From CAWDVB01 sp963824105 (GTDB lineage Bacteria > Actinomycetota > Actinomycetes > Propionibacteriales > Nocardioidaceae), in NCBI GenBank assembly GCA_963824105.1, contig CAWGNN010000011.1, positions 186,001 through 250,000 on the forward strand: a stretch of DNA of 64,000 nucleotides, written 5' to 3'. Of the stretch, positions 14,542-23,055 are shown one piece after another. How positions within the stretch are numbered: the stretch's first letter is position 1; every line of letters begins with the position of its first letter. Below the pieces are notes generated by a model, which saw only the letters and a program-made list of their open reading frames with translations, was not told where the DNA came from and made no database searches. Both the position numbers and the translations under genes were made by a program.

Positions 14542-16338
14542 GTGGCGAGCAAGAACTATCGGCCGGGTCGAAGGCTTGTCGTCTTCGGCATCGTCGTACT
14601 GGTCATGTATGGCTTGGTGGCCCTCATCGGCAGATGGGCACCCCACCTCGGCCTGGATCTCCAAGGCGGCACCCGGATCACGTTGGCGGCCAGCACCTCA
14701 ACGGGTCAGGCGGTCACCGCGGAGAAGCTGCGGGAGGCAGCCGCCATCATCGACGCGCGGGTCAACGGCAGCGGTGTCGCAGAGGCCGTCGTCACCACCC
14801 AAGGCTCGAACAACATCATCGTCGAGATCCCCGGTCAGAGCCGTCAGGACCTTGTCGACACCGTGAAGCAGACCGCTCAGCTGCGGTTCCGCCTGGTTGC
14901 GCTGAGCCAGTACACAGGACCGACCACGCAGCCGACGACCTCGCCCACCTCGTCTCCGACCTCGTCGCCCACCAGCTCGGCCGGTGTCGGTGCGACGTCC
15001 ACTCCGTCGCCGACCAGCACGGCCTCGTCGAGCCCGACTGCCACGTCCTCACCGGCGGGCCGCGTCGCCACCGGCAGCCTGCTGAAGCTCGGCAAGAACA
15101 CGAAGAACGCGAAGACCAGTACGGGCGCCAAGAGTGCGACGAGCTCCGCGTCGGCATCCCCTTCCCCAAGCGCGACGGCGAGCGCGACGGCGAGCCCGAC
15201 GGCCACGGCGTCCCCCACCTCGGGGACCAGCGCCACCGACCCGGTCCAGGCTGCCCTGCAGTGGCAGACCAGCCCGCCCCAGGACTGGGTCACCAAGTTC
15301 GACGCCTACACCTGCCCACCCGCCGGACAGTCCGCGGCTCCAGTGGTGGACGACCCGAATCAGCCGCTGATCACCTGTGACGCCCAGGGCTACAAGTTCC
15401 TCCTCTCCGTCGCGGTCATCGAGGGCACCGACCTCACCGACGCGTCGGCTGCGATCCCCCCGAACCAGATCGCGTGGATCGTCCAGCTCGCGATGAACAG
15501 CAGTGCGTCGACGAAGTTCGCCGACGTCACCCGGGCGATCGTCAACACCAACAAGCAGTTCGCCGTCGTCCTGGATGGCCAGGTCATCTCTGCCCCCGTG
15601 GTCAGTGGAGTCATCCTGAACGGTCAGGCCGAGATCAGCGGCAACTTCACCCAGGCAGATGCGCAGTCCCTGGCGAACAGCCTCAAGTACGGCGCACTTC
15701 CGCTGCGCTTCGACGTCCCCGTGGTCACCGAGGAGGGCCCGACGCTGGCGGCCGACCAGCTCACCGCCGGGTTGACCGCGGGCGCGTTCGGCCTCCTCCT
15801 GGTGATGATCTACGCGATGTTCTACTACCGCGGTCTAGGGTTCGTCGTCATCTCGTCCCTCGTCGTCGCGGCGGCTGTCACCTACGCGGCGGTGCTGCTG
15901 TTGAGCAAGACCGCCGGCTTCACCCTGACCCTTCCCGGGATCGCGGGCCTGATCGTCGCTGTCGGGATCACGGCCGACTCCTTCATCGTCTACTTCGAGC
16001 GAATACGTGACGAGATGAGGGAGGGGAAGTCGTTGCGGGTCGCCGTGGAGGCAGCCTGGCTGCGCGCGCGTGCCACCTGTGTCGCCGCCGACAGCGTCTC
16101 CATCCTGGCGGCGGTGGTCCTCTACTTCTTCGCAATCGGAGTGGTGAAGGGCTTCGCCTTCGCGCTCGGCATCAGCACCTTGATCGACCTGGTGGTGTTC
16201 TTCCACTTCACCAAGCCGGTGGTCACGTTGCTGGCCAGGATGAGGTTCTTCTCTTCAGGCAACCGGCTCTCGGGCCTGTCCCCGGATCACCTCGGCATCG
16301 AGACCGCGCCCGCGACGACGGCAGGAGCTGCCCGATGA
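14542..16338 (+). CDS. secD: Protein translocase subunit SecD
   Basis: 598 aa. TM1 near residues 11-30 is followed by the D1 signature HLGLDLQGGTRITL, and the RND-type membrane part starts near residue 410 (LTAGLTAGAFGLLLVMIYAMFYYRG) with GIAGLIVAVGITADSFIVYFERIRDE in TM4. It uses the proton-motive force to pull exported proteins out of SecYEG. The periplasmic head carries a long insertion at about residues 125-235 made almost wholly of Ser, Thr, Pro and Ala, with a short basic patch in it. The insertion is in frame and ends cleanly, so it looks like a flexible linker rather than an error. The stop overlaps secF (ATGA). Confidence 0.95.
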   Translation: MASKNYRPGRRLVVFGIVVLVMYGLVALIGRWAPHLGLDLQGGTRITLAASTSTGQAVTAEKLREAAAIIDARVNGSGVAEAVVTTQGSNNIIVEIPGQSRQDLVDTVKQTAQLRFRLVALSQYTGPTTQPTTSPTSSPTSSPTSSAGVGATSTPSPTSTASSSPTATSSPAGRVATGSLLKLGKNTKNAKTSTGAKSATSSASASPSPSATASATASPTATASPTSGTSATDPVQAALQWQTSPPQDWVTKFDAYTCPPAGQSAAPVVDDPNQPLITCDAQGYKFLLSVAVIEGTDLTDASAAIPPNQIAWIVQLAMNSSASTKFADVTRAIVNTNKQFAVVLDGQVISAPVVSGVILNGQAEISGNFTQADAQSLANSLKYGALPLRFDVPVVTEEGPTLAADQLTAGLTAGAFGLLLVMIYAMFYYRGLGFVVISSLVVAAAVTYAAVLLLSKTAGFTLTLPGIAGLIVAVGITADSFIVYFERIRDEMREGKSLRVAVEAAWLRARATCVAADSVSILAAVVLYFFAIGVVKGFAFALGISTLIDLVVFFHFTKPVVTLLARMRFFSSGNRLSGLSPDHLGIETAPATTAGAAR

Positions 16339-17546
16339 GCAGTATCACGCGCATGGGACACGCGCTCTATACCGGGCGCATGTCGATCGACTTCGTCGGC
16401 CGCTGGAAGCTGTGGTACTCCTTCTCGCTGATCATCGTCCTGCTGGCCAGCTACGGCCTGGTGTTCAAGGGTCTGAACCTGGGGATCGAGTTCCAGGGCG
16501 GTGTCGAGTACAAGGTTTCCCTGCCGATCAGCCAGGTCGACCAGCAGTCGGTCACCACGATCCGCAATGCGGTTGCCTCGTCGGGGATCAGCGCGGCGAA
16601 GTCCCCGATCGTGAACACGTCCGGCTCCCAGTTCATCCGGGTCCAGGTCGAGCCGCTCACGACCGACGAGACCGGTCAGCTCAGCACCATCATCGAGACG
16701 GCAGCCGGCGTCGGGGTCAACGACGTGAGCGTCTCAGCGATCGGTCCCAGCTGGGGTCAGCAGGTGGCCAACAAGGCGCTCCTCGGTCTGATCGTCTTCC
16801 TCATCCTCGTGGTGATCTTCATCTGGGCGTACTTCCGAGAATGGAAGATGTCGGCCGCCGCGATTCTCGCGCTGGCCCACGACCTGACCATCACCGTCGG
16901 CGTCTACGCGCTCTCCGGGTTCGAGGTCAGCCCGGCCACCGTGACCGGTGTCCTCACCATCCTCGGCTTCTCGCTCTACGACACCGTGGTGGTCTTCGAC
17001 AAGGTCCGGGAGAACACCAAGCACCTGTCCCGGATCAAGCAGACCTACGGGGAGGCCGCCAACCTGGCGGTCAACCAGACCCTGGTCCGGTCCATCAACA
17101 CCTCCATCGTGGCGCTCCTGCCCGTGGGTGCACTTCTGTACGTCGGCGTGTTCACCTTGGGGTCCGGTGCGCTGAAGGACCTGTCTCTGGCTCTCTTCGT
17201 GGGCATGGCCGCAGGCACGTACTCGTCGATCTTCATCGCGACGCCGTTCCTGGTCCAGCTCAAGGAGCTCGAGCCCGGGGTGAAGACCGGTAACGCACGG
17301 GTACGTAAGGCGCGCAAGAAGGCCGCAGACGTGGACCCCTACAAGGAGGTCCCGTCATTCGCCGAGGGCATGCCGATCTACGACGATCCCGGGGCCGAGC
17401 CGTCGCGCCCGGCTGTCCCTCCGCCAGTCACCGCGCCTCCTCCTCCGCGTACCACCGCGGGGACGCGCCCGGCGTCCAAGGAGGTCAGCCAGTCGCCTTC
17501 GGCCGGACGCCCCCAGCCGCGGCGCAAGCCCCGCTCCCAGCGATAG
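16335..17546 (+). CDS. secF: Protein translocase subunit SecF
   Basis: 403 aa. TM1 near residues 30-48, then the D1 signature GLNLGIEFQGGVEYKV, and five more membrane helices with the family motif TGVLTILGFSLYDTVVVFDKVREN, whose polar residues serve proton movement. The last ~85 residues are a cytoplasmic tail rich in Pro, Arg and Ala (PAVPPPVTAPPPPRTT), common in actinobacterial SecF. Works as a pair with SecD and is translated from an overlapping ATG. Confidence 0.95.
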   Translation: MSSITRMGHALYTGRMSIDFVGRWKLWYSFSLIIVLLASYGLVFKGLNLGIEFQGGVEYKVSLPISQVDQQSVTTIRNAVASSGISAAKSPIVNTSGSQFIRVQVEPLTTDETGQLSTIIETAAGVGVNDVSVSAIGPSWGQQVANKALLGLIVFLILVVIFIWAYFREWKMSAAAILALAHDLTITVGVYALSGFEVSPATVTGVLTILGFSLYDTVVVFDKVRENTKHLSRIKQTYGEAANLAVNQTLVRSINTSIVALLPVGALLYVGVFTLGSGALKDLSLALFVGMAAGTYSSIFIATPFLVQLKELEPGVKTGNARVRKARKKAADVDPYKEVPSFAEGMPIYDDPGAEPSRPAVPPPVTAPPPPRTTAGTRPASKEVSQSPSAGRPQPRRKPRSQR

Positions 17547-17571
17547 TCGTCCTCGGACCTGAGGAGCCCCT

Positions 17572-18096
17572 ATGGATGTCGAGCAGATCCTGCACGAGCT
17601 GGTCCGGGACGTCCCGGACTTCCCGCAGCCCGGCGTCGTCTTCAAGGACATCTCACCACTTCTGGCGAACCACGCCGGCTTCTCGATGGTCGTCGAGGCA
17701 CTGGCCGAGTCGGGGCGCGGTGCCGGTGTGGACAAGGTGGTCGGGATCGAGGCTCGAGGCTTCATCCTCGGGGCTCCGGTCGCGTTGGCGCTGGGCGCCG
17801 GCTTCGTGCCGGTCCGCAAGGAGGGAAAGCTTCCGGGGGAGACCCACACGGTCAGTTACGACCTCGAGTACGGTTCGGCGGTCCTGGAGGTGCACGCCGA
17901 TGGAATCCGTCCTGGCGAGCGCGTCCTCATCGTGGATGATGTTCTGGCCACCGGGGGCACCGCCGCCGCCACCCGCACGCTCGTCGAGATCTGCGGTGGT
18001 GAGGTCGCCGGGATCGTGGTCCTGATGGAGGTCGGGTTCCTCAACGGCCGAGACCAACTGGGAGACCTCGCCGTTCACTCGCTGCAAACCGTCTGA
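17572..18096 (+). CDS. apt: Adenine phosphoribosyltransferase
   Basis: 174 aa, the normal length. The PRPP-binding motif is VLIVDDVLATGGTAAA (about residues 118-133), and FPQPGVVFKDISPLL and GIEARGFILGAPVAL are diagnostic of Apt. It converts adenine plus PRPP to AMP. ATG 17572 follows GAGGAGC. It lies 25 bases after secF and probably belongs to that operon; the order secF-apt-relA is conserved in actinobacteria. Confidence 0.95.
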   Translation: MDVEQILHELVRDVPDFPQPGVVFKDISPLLANHAGFSMVVEALAESGRGAGVDKVVGIEARGFILGAPVALALGAGFVPVRKEGKLPGETHTVSYDLEYGSAVLEVHADGIRPGERVLIVDDVLATGGTAAATRTLVEICGGEVAGIVVLMEVGFLNGRDQLGDLAVHSLQTV

Positions 18097-18150
18097 TCCG
18101 CGGCCCGACGCCCCGGTTCGAATGGGACCGAGACGCCTCCGGTCACGCCG

Positions 18151-18183
18151 TAGACTTGAGGATCAACGGGTCAGTGGAGGTGA
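18151..18183 (+). promoter_or_regulatory. relA promoter (-10 TAGACT) and unusually strong ribosome binding site
   Basis: TAGACT at 18151-18156 is a good -10 box. GGAGGTGAT (18176-18184) nearly equals the full complement of the 16S rRNA 3' end, and this decides the start: GTG 18186 is 5 bases after GGAGG, while the in-frame GTG at 18174 and 18180 lie inside the site. Confidence 0.6.
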
Positions 18184-18185
18184 TC

Positions 18186-20540
18186 GTGGTCGACGACCGC
18201 GCTGCGACCGAAGCCACGGTGCCTGAGTCCGTCTCAGCCGCCGAGGCTCCCGATCCCGTGCCCGACTCCGGCCGGTCCAGGATGGGGCCCCCCGTCGTGT
18301 CCGCAAACCGGATGAGGACGCGGCTGGCTCGGATGGGCACTCGCGGCCAGTCGTCCAACCCGGTCCTGGAGCCGTTGTTGCGATCGGTCCGGGCCAACCA
18401 TCCCAAGGCGGATCTTGCGCTGATCGAGCGGGCCTATCTCACCGCGGAGCGGCTCCACGCCGACCAGACCCGCAAGAGCGGTGACCCGTACATCACCCAT
18501 CCGCTGGCGGTCACCAGCATCCTCGCCGAGCTCGGCATGACCGAGGCAACCCTGGTGGCGGCGCTGCTCCACGACACGGTCGAGGACACGCCGTACTCCC
18601 TGGAGCAGCTTCGCGAGGAGTTCGGGGACGAGGTGGCCCAGCTCGTCGACGGCGTCACCAAGCTCGACAAGCTCCGGTACGGCGAGAACGCCCAGGGCGA
18701 GACCATCCGCAAGATGATCGTCGCGATGAGCCGCGACATCCGGGTGCTGGTCATCAAGCTCGCCGACCGCCTGCACAACATGCGCACGGTCCGCTACCTG
18801 CGCCCGGAGACCCAGGAGCGCAAGGCGACCGAGACGCTGGAGATCTACGCACCGCTCGCGCATCGCCTCGGCATGAACACCCTGAAGTGGGAGCTCGAGG
18901 ACCTGGCCTTCGTCACGTTGCACCCCAAGATGTACGACGAGATCGTGCGTCTGGTGGCCGATCGGGCGCCGTCGCGCGACCACTTCCTCGCCCAGGTCAT
19001 CAAGCAGGTCGAGGAGGATCTCAAGGCTGCCAAGATCAAGGCGATGGTGACCGGCCGCCCGAAGCACTACTACTCGATCTACCAGAAGATGATCGTCCGA
19101 GGTCGCGAGTTCTCCGACATCTACGACCTGATGGGGATCCGGGTCCTGGTCGAGGACGAGCGGGACTGCTACGCCGCCCTCGGGGTCATCCACTCGCGCT
19201 GGAACCCGATCCCCGGCCGCTTCAAGGACTACGTCGCACTTCCGAAGTTCAACATGTACCAATCACTGCACACGACCGTGATCGGGCCGGAGGGCAAGGC
19301 GGTCGAGCTGCAGATCCGGACCTTCGGCATGCACCGTCGGGCCGAGTACGGCGTCGCCGCGCACTGGAAGTACAAGGAGAACTCCAACCGCGGGGTGGAC
19401 ACCGAAAAGTCGCTGTCCGAGACCGGTGACATGGCCTGGGTGCGGCAGCTGGTCGACTGGCAGCAGGAGACTGAGGATCCCGGCGAGTTCCTCGAGTCAC
19501 TGCGCTTCGAGATGAACGCCAAGCAGGTCTATGTGTTCACCCCGAACGGCGACGTGATCGGACTCCCGACCGGAGCGACTCCGGTCGACTTCGCCTACGC
19601 GGTTCACACCGAGGTCGGCCATCGCACCATCGGCGCCCGGGTCAACGGACGACTGGTGCCGCTGGAGTCGACACTCGACAACGGAGACGTGGTGGAGGTC
19701 TTCACCTCGAAGGCCATGAACGCGGCTCCGAGTCGTGACTGGCTCACCTTCGTCAAGTCGCCCCGCGCTCGGAACAAGATCAAGCAGTGGTTCACCAAGG
19801 AGCGCCGCGAGGAGGCGATCGAGCACGGCAAGGACGAGATCGCCCGGTTGATGCGCAAGGAGGGGTTGCCGCTCAAGCGGGTGATGACCCACGACGTGCT
19901 GAACGGAATCGCCGCCGAGATGCGTCTCGCCGACGTGTCGGCCCTCTACGCCGCGGTCGGCGAGGGCAACCTCGGCGCTCAGACCGTGGTCCGTCGCGTG
20001 CTCGAGCTCAAGGGCGGCGAGGAGGGGGCCACTGAAGATCTCGCCGAGGCCGTGATCATCACCGAACGGATCGGGCCACGGCCCGCGGGCGGCGACGCCG
20101 GCGTCATCGTCAAGGGTCTGTCCGATGTCTGGGTCAAGCTCGCCAAGTGCTGCACCCCGGTCCCCGGGGACGAGATCCTGGGTTTCGTGACTCGCGGCGC
20201 CGGGGTGTCGGTGCACCGTTCGGACTGCTCCAACGTCAAGTCGCTGGAGAACGAGCCCGGTCGCATCGTCGAGGTCGAGTGGGCCCCCACCGCGCAGTCG
20301 ATGTTCCTGGTCAACGTCCTGGTCGAGGCCCTCGATCGGCCACGTCTGCTGTCGGACATCACCAAGGTCATGTCTGACATGCACGTCGACATCCTGTCGG
20401 CCAACGTGAGCACCGGGCGTGACCGGGTGGCCAAGAGCCGGTTCACCTTCCAGATGGCGGACCCCAGCCACCTCGGCGAGGTCCTCCGCGCGGTACGCAA
20501 CGTGGGGGGCGTCTACGACGCCTACCGCGTGACCAGCTGA
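18186..20540 (+). CDS. relA: Bifunctional (p)ppGpp synthetase/hydrolase (RelA/SpoT homologue)
   Basis: 784 aa, the long Rel type. The hydrolase domain has HPLAVTSILAELG and the metal-binding HD pair in ALLHDTVEDT. The synthetase domain has RPKHYYSIYQKM and FSDIYDLMGIRVLV. Then come the TGS domain (VYVFTPNGDVIGLPTGATPVDFAYAVHTEVGH), a conserved cysteine region (KLAKCCTPVPGDEILGFVT) and a C-terminal ACT domain. It makes and destroys (p)ppGpp on ribosomes in amino-acid starvation. The N-terminal ~65 residues are acidic and not conserved. The gene is convergent with the DUF349 gene, 53 bases beyond its stop. Confidence 0.95.
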   Translation: MVDDRAATEATVPESVSAAEAPDPVPDSGRSRMGPPVVSANRMRTRLARMGTRGQSSNPVLEPLLRSVRANHPKADLALIERAYLTAERLHADQTRKSGDPYITHPLAVTSILAELGMTEATLVAALLHDTVEDTPYSLEQLREEFGDEVAQLVDGVTKLDKLRYGENAQGETIRKMIVAMSRDIRVLVIKLADRLHNMRTVRYLRPETQERKATETLEIYAPLAHRLGMNTLKWELEDLAFVTLHPKMYDEIVRLVADRAPSRDHFLAQVIKQVEEDLKAAKIKAMVTGRPKHYYSIYQKMIVRGREFSDIYDLMGIRVLVEDERDCYAALGVIHSRWNPIPGRFKDYVALPKFNMYQSLHTTVIGPEGKAVELQIRTFGMHRRAEYGVAAHWKYKENSNRGVDTEKSLSETGDMAWVRQLVDWQQETEDPGEFLESLRFEMNAKQVYVFTPNGDVIGLPTGATPVDFAYAVHTEVGHRTIGARVNGRLVPLESTLDNGDVVEVFTSKAMNAAPSRDWLTFVKSPRARNKIKQWFTKERREEAIEHGKDEIARLMRKEGLPLKRVMTHDVLNGIAAEMRLADVSALYAAVGEGNLGAQTVVRRVLELKGGEEGATEDLAEAVIITERIGPRPAGGDAGVIVKGLSDVWVKLAKCCTPVPGDEILGFVTRGAGVSVHRSDCSNVKSLENEPGRIVEVEWAPTAQSMFLVNVLVEALDRPRLLSDITKVMSDMHVDILSANVSTGRDRVAKSRFTFQMADPSHLGEVLRAVRNVGGVYDAYRVTS

Positions 20541-20561
20541 CCACTGCTGGGCGGTGATCCG

Positions 20562-20575
20562 GGGCGTCCACGCCC
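20562..20575. terminator. Short hairpin between convergent relA and DUF349 genes
   Basis: GGGCG-TCCA-CGCCC lies in the 53-base gap between two facing stop codons. The stem is only 5 bp and no T-run follows on either strand, so its role as a terminator is weakly supported. Confidence 0.3.
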
Positions 20576-20593
20576 GCTCGCGCGACCGGCGGT

Positions 20594-21844
20594 CTAGCCG
20601 GAGAACTCCTCCAGCGCCTTGCGGGCCTCGACCATCCACTCTTCGCGAGCCTCGATCGCGGCCGCGTGCTCGGCAGCCTTCTTGGTGCTCCCGTTGGCCT
20701 CGGCCTTGGCGAACTTCTCCCGGAGGTCGGCCAGGGAGGACTCGAGCTTGGCCACGGTGTCGGCGGCGCGGGCGCGAGCCTCGGGGTTGGATCGTCGCCA
20801 CCGCTCGTCCTCGACGGAGCGGATCTCCTGCTCGACGTGCCGAAGCCGGGACTCCAGGGTCTTGATCTTGTCCCGGGGAACCTTGCCGGCCGCGTCCCAG
20901 CGCTCGGCGATGATACGGAAGGCCTCCCGGGCGGCCGAGAGATCGGTCACCGGCAAGAGCGCTTCCGCTTCGACGAGCAGCGCCTCCTTCTTCACGGCGT
21001 TCTCGGCGAAGTGAGCCTCCTCGGCAGCGTTGGCCGCGTCGCGTGCGGCAAAGAAGATGTCCTGGGCTCCGCGGAACCTGGCCCACAGCTTGTCGTCGAC
21101 ATCTTTGGGTGCCGGGCCCGCGGCCTTCCACTGCCGCATCAGCTCGCGGTACTCCCCGGAGGTCGGCCCCCACTCGGTCGAGTCGGCCAGCGCCTCGGCC
21201 TGCACCACCAGGCGCTCCTTGATCTGGCGGGCGCTGTCGCGCTTCTCGTTGAGCTCGGAGAAATGCGCCTTGCGGCGTCTGGTGTAGGTCGTCCGCGCGG
21301 TGGAGAAGCGCCGCCAGATCTCGTCGTCGACGCCCTTGTCGAGCCGGGGGAGGTCCTTCCACTCGCCGAGGAGGTCGCGGAGCCGGTTCGCTCCGTTGCG
21401 CCAGTCGTTGCTCGCGGCGATCTGCTCGGCCTCGGCTCCGATCTGCTCCTTGCGCTCCTTGGCCTCTTCGACCCGCTTGGCGCGCTCGATGCGCTGCTGC
21501 TGGCGCCGCTCGGCGATCACCAGGTTGAGCGCCTCGAGCCGCGCGTTCAGGTTGGCCAGGTCACCTACGCATGCCGCCTCGGACACCGTGGCGAGAAGCT
21601 TGCGGACCGAGCCGTTCGCGTCGTTGGGGCTGAGGTTGCCGGCGCGTACCCTCTGGTCGAGGAGATCAACCTCGAAGGCGAGGTCGTCGTACCGCTTCTT
21701 GAAGCGGGCCAGGGCGTCCTCGGGGGAGTCGTCGGGGCACTGGCCCACGAGCTTCTCTCCCTCGGGCGTGGTCACGAAGACCGAGCCGTCGGATGACACG
21801 CGGCCCCAGTCGTCGGTCAGCACTGTGGTCGACTCGTCGCTCAC
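20594..21844 (-). CDS. DUF349 domain protein
   Basis: 416 aa, soluble, highly charged and helical. After a short N-terminal part (TDDWGRVSSDGSVFVTTPEG) come at least three DUF349-type repeats, each with a W-x-x-L/A...D-x-x-W-x-R/F pattern: WRNGANRLRDLLGEWKDL...EIWRRF, WGPTSGEYRELMRQWKAAG...KLWARF, and AREAFRIIAERWDAAG. The C-terminal 110 residues look like coiled coil. The family is widespread in actinobacteria next to relA; its function is not established. GTG 21844 overlaps the stop of the upstream minus-strand gene (GTGA), so the two form one operon. Confidence 0.85.
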   Translation of the reverse strand: MSDESTTVLTDDWGRVSSDGSVFVTTPEGEKLVGQCPDDSPEDALARFKKRYDDLAFEVDLLDQRVRAGNLSPNDANGSVRKLLATVSEAACVGDLANLNARLEALNLVIAERRQQQRIERAKRVEEAKERKEQIGAEAEQIAASNDWRNGANRLRDLLGEWKDLPRLDKGVDDEIWRRFSTARTTYTRRRKAHFSELNEKRDSARQIKERLVVQAEALADSTEWGPTSGEYRELMRQWKAAGPAPKDVDDKLWARFRGAQDIFFAARDAANAAEEAHFAENAVKKEALLVEAEALLPVTDLSAAREAFRIIAERWDAAGKVPRDKIKTLESRLRHVEQEIRSVEDERWRRSNPEARARAADTVAKLESSLADLREKFAKAEANGSTKKAAEHAAAIEAREEWMVEARKALEEFSG

Positions 21845-22191
21845 TTGGACTCCTTGGCCGTCGGCGTCGTCGCGGGCGACGTGGTTGAGGGCGAGGGGGT
21901 TGAGAGCGAAGGGGTGGAGGTCGACGGCAGGGGGCTCGGCGAGTAGGAATATGTCGGGTTGGCCGTGGCCAGTCCAAGCTGGGCGAGCGGATTCTGAACC
22001 GGCGTCACCGTCGGTGCAGTCTCGTGCGTGGCGATCCAGGCGGAGAGGCCGCCTATCGCCAGCACCGCGACTGCCGCCCAGGCGCCGATCATGAGCCGTC
22101 GCTTCCGTTCGGCGCGAAGTGCGCGCCGTTCCGTTTGACGCTGCGCCGCGACTCTGGCGAGCTGACGGCGCCGCTTCTTCTTGGAGACCAC
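21841..22191 (-). CDS. Small basic membrane-anchored protein resembling the N-terminus of actinobacterial cyclophilins, without the isomerase domain
   Basis: 116 aa. A very basic cytoplasmic stretch (VVSKKKRRRQLARVAAQRQ, residues 1-19, continuing to about 32) precedes one transmembrane helix (LMIGAWAAVAVLAIGGLSAWI) and an outer tail rich in Ser, Thr and Pro. In streptomycetes, at this same place between the DUF349 gene and the metallo-beta-lactamase gene, I recall a peptidyl-prolyl isomerase whose N-terminus looks like this and which continues into a cyclophilin domain. Here the frame ends at 21841, directly at the DUF349 start, and no cyclophilin sequence is found nearby. GTG 22191 is 7 bases after a TAGACT box, suggesting a leaderless start. 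Confidence 0.65.
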   Translation of the reverse strand: MVSKKKRRRQLARVAAQRQTERRALRAERKRRLMIGAWAAVAVLAIGGLSAWIATHETAPTVTPVQNPLAQLGLATANPTYSYSPSPLPSTSTPSLSTPSPSTTSPATTPTAKESK

Positions 22192-22198
22192 GCTGCGG

Positions 22199-22204
22199 AG
22201 TCTA
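22199..22204 (-). promoter_or_regulatory. -10 box TAGACT, leaderless start on the minus strand
   Basis: Read on the minus strand, TAGACT is followed by 7 bases and the GTG at 22191, with no ribosome binding site. It is one half of a divergent promoter region with the metallo-beta-lactamase gene. Confidence 0.5.
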
Positions 22205-22274
22205 GTGCGCGCGCGGGAGTGGCTCCGCGTGGCCACCGTCGCGTCACCGTTTCCGCCCCGAGAGTTGCGCTGGG

Positions 22275-22309
22275 TAGGCTTTCGGCGACCTCGGCGGAAG
22301 ATACCGCCG
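22275..22309 (+). promoter_or_regulatory. Promoter (-10 TAGGCT) and leader hairpin before the metallo-beta-lactamase-fold gene
   Basis: TAGGCT (22275-22280) is followed by a perfect 6-bp stem, CGGCGG (22292-22297) with CCGCCG (22304-22309), loop AAGATA, inside the expected leader. The gene start GTG 22340 lies 30 bases beyond, after CAGGAGTGG. Confidence 0.45.
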
Positions 22310-22339
22310 ACTCTCTCTTCTCATCAGGAGTGGTGACGC

Positions 22340-23053
22340 GTGCTCATCGCGGGCTTTCCGGCCGGGCCCTGGGGTACGAACTGCTACGTCGCGGCGACCG
22401 GTCCAGACAGCGAATGCATCGTGATCGACCCCGGCAAGGACGCAGCGCCGGGGATCGCCGACGTGGTCAGGGAGCACCGACTGAAACCGGTGGCCGTGCT
22501 GTTGACCCACGGGCATATCGACCACATGTGGAGCGTGACGCCGGTCAGCGGTGCGTACGACGCCACGGCCTACATCCACCCGGCCGACCGGCACCTGCTG
22601 AGCGACCCGATGGCCGGCATCTCGCCGGACACCGCTGCCATGCTGCTCGGCGGTGACTACTCGTTCGTCGAGCCCGACAACGTGGCTGAGCTGTCCGACG
22701 GAGTCGTCCTGCAGCTTGCCGGCCTCGACGTCACCATCGATCACACCCCGGGGCACACCAAGGGCTCGGTGACCTTCCGGACCCCCTATGACGCCAGCAC
22801 GGAGGTGGAGCAGGTGATGTTCTCCGGAGACCTGCTCTTCGCGGGGTCCATCGGGAGGACCGACCTGCCGGGCGGCGACCCCGACGAGATGTCGCGGTCG
22901 CTGCGCGACAAGGTCCTCACCCTGCCCGACGACATCGTCGTGCTTCCGGGCCACGGGGAGCAGACCAGCATCGGGCACGAGAGGCAGGCCAACCCCTTCC
23001 TCCGCCAGCTCATGGATGCCGACGTGGCGGCAGCCCCGCGAAGGGGGCTTTGA
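22340..23053 (+). CDS. Metallo-beta-lactamase-fold hydrolase (glyoxalase II-like)
   Basis: 237 aa. The zinc motif THGHIDH (about residues 55-61), the later histidine in DHTPGHTKGSV, the aspartate in MFSGDLLFAGSIGRTDLPGGD, and the final histidine in VLPGHGEQTSIGHE make a complete two-zinc site. This set is typical of the YcbL/glyoxalase II branch, which hydrolyses thioesters such as S-lactoyl derivatives; the actual substrate is unknown. GTG 22340 follows CAGGAG. hisS begins 2 bases after its stop, the same order as in streptomycetes. Confidence 0.88.
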   Translation: MLIAGFPAGPWGTNCYVAATGPDSECIVIDPGKDAAPGIADVVREHRLKPVAVLLTHGHIDHMWSVTPVSGAYDATAYIHPADRHLLSDPMAGISPDTAAMLLGGDYSFVEPDNVAELSDGVVLQLAGLDVTIDHTPGHTKGSVTFRTPYDASTEVEQVMFSGDLLFAGSIGRTDLPGGDPDEMSRSLRDKVLTLPDDIVVLPGHGEQTSIGHERQANPFLRQLMDADVAAAPRRGL

Positions 23054-23055
23054 CG

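Noticed and set aside
17572..20540. Stringent-response toxin or alarmone module around apt-relA
   Set aside because: The order secF-apt-relA is the common actinobacterial housekeeping arrangement and both proteins are full-length, standard forms.
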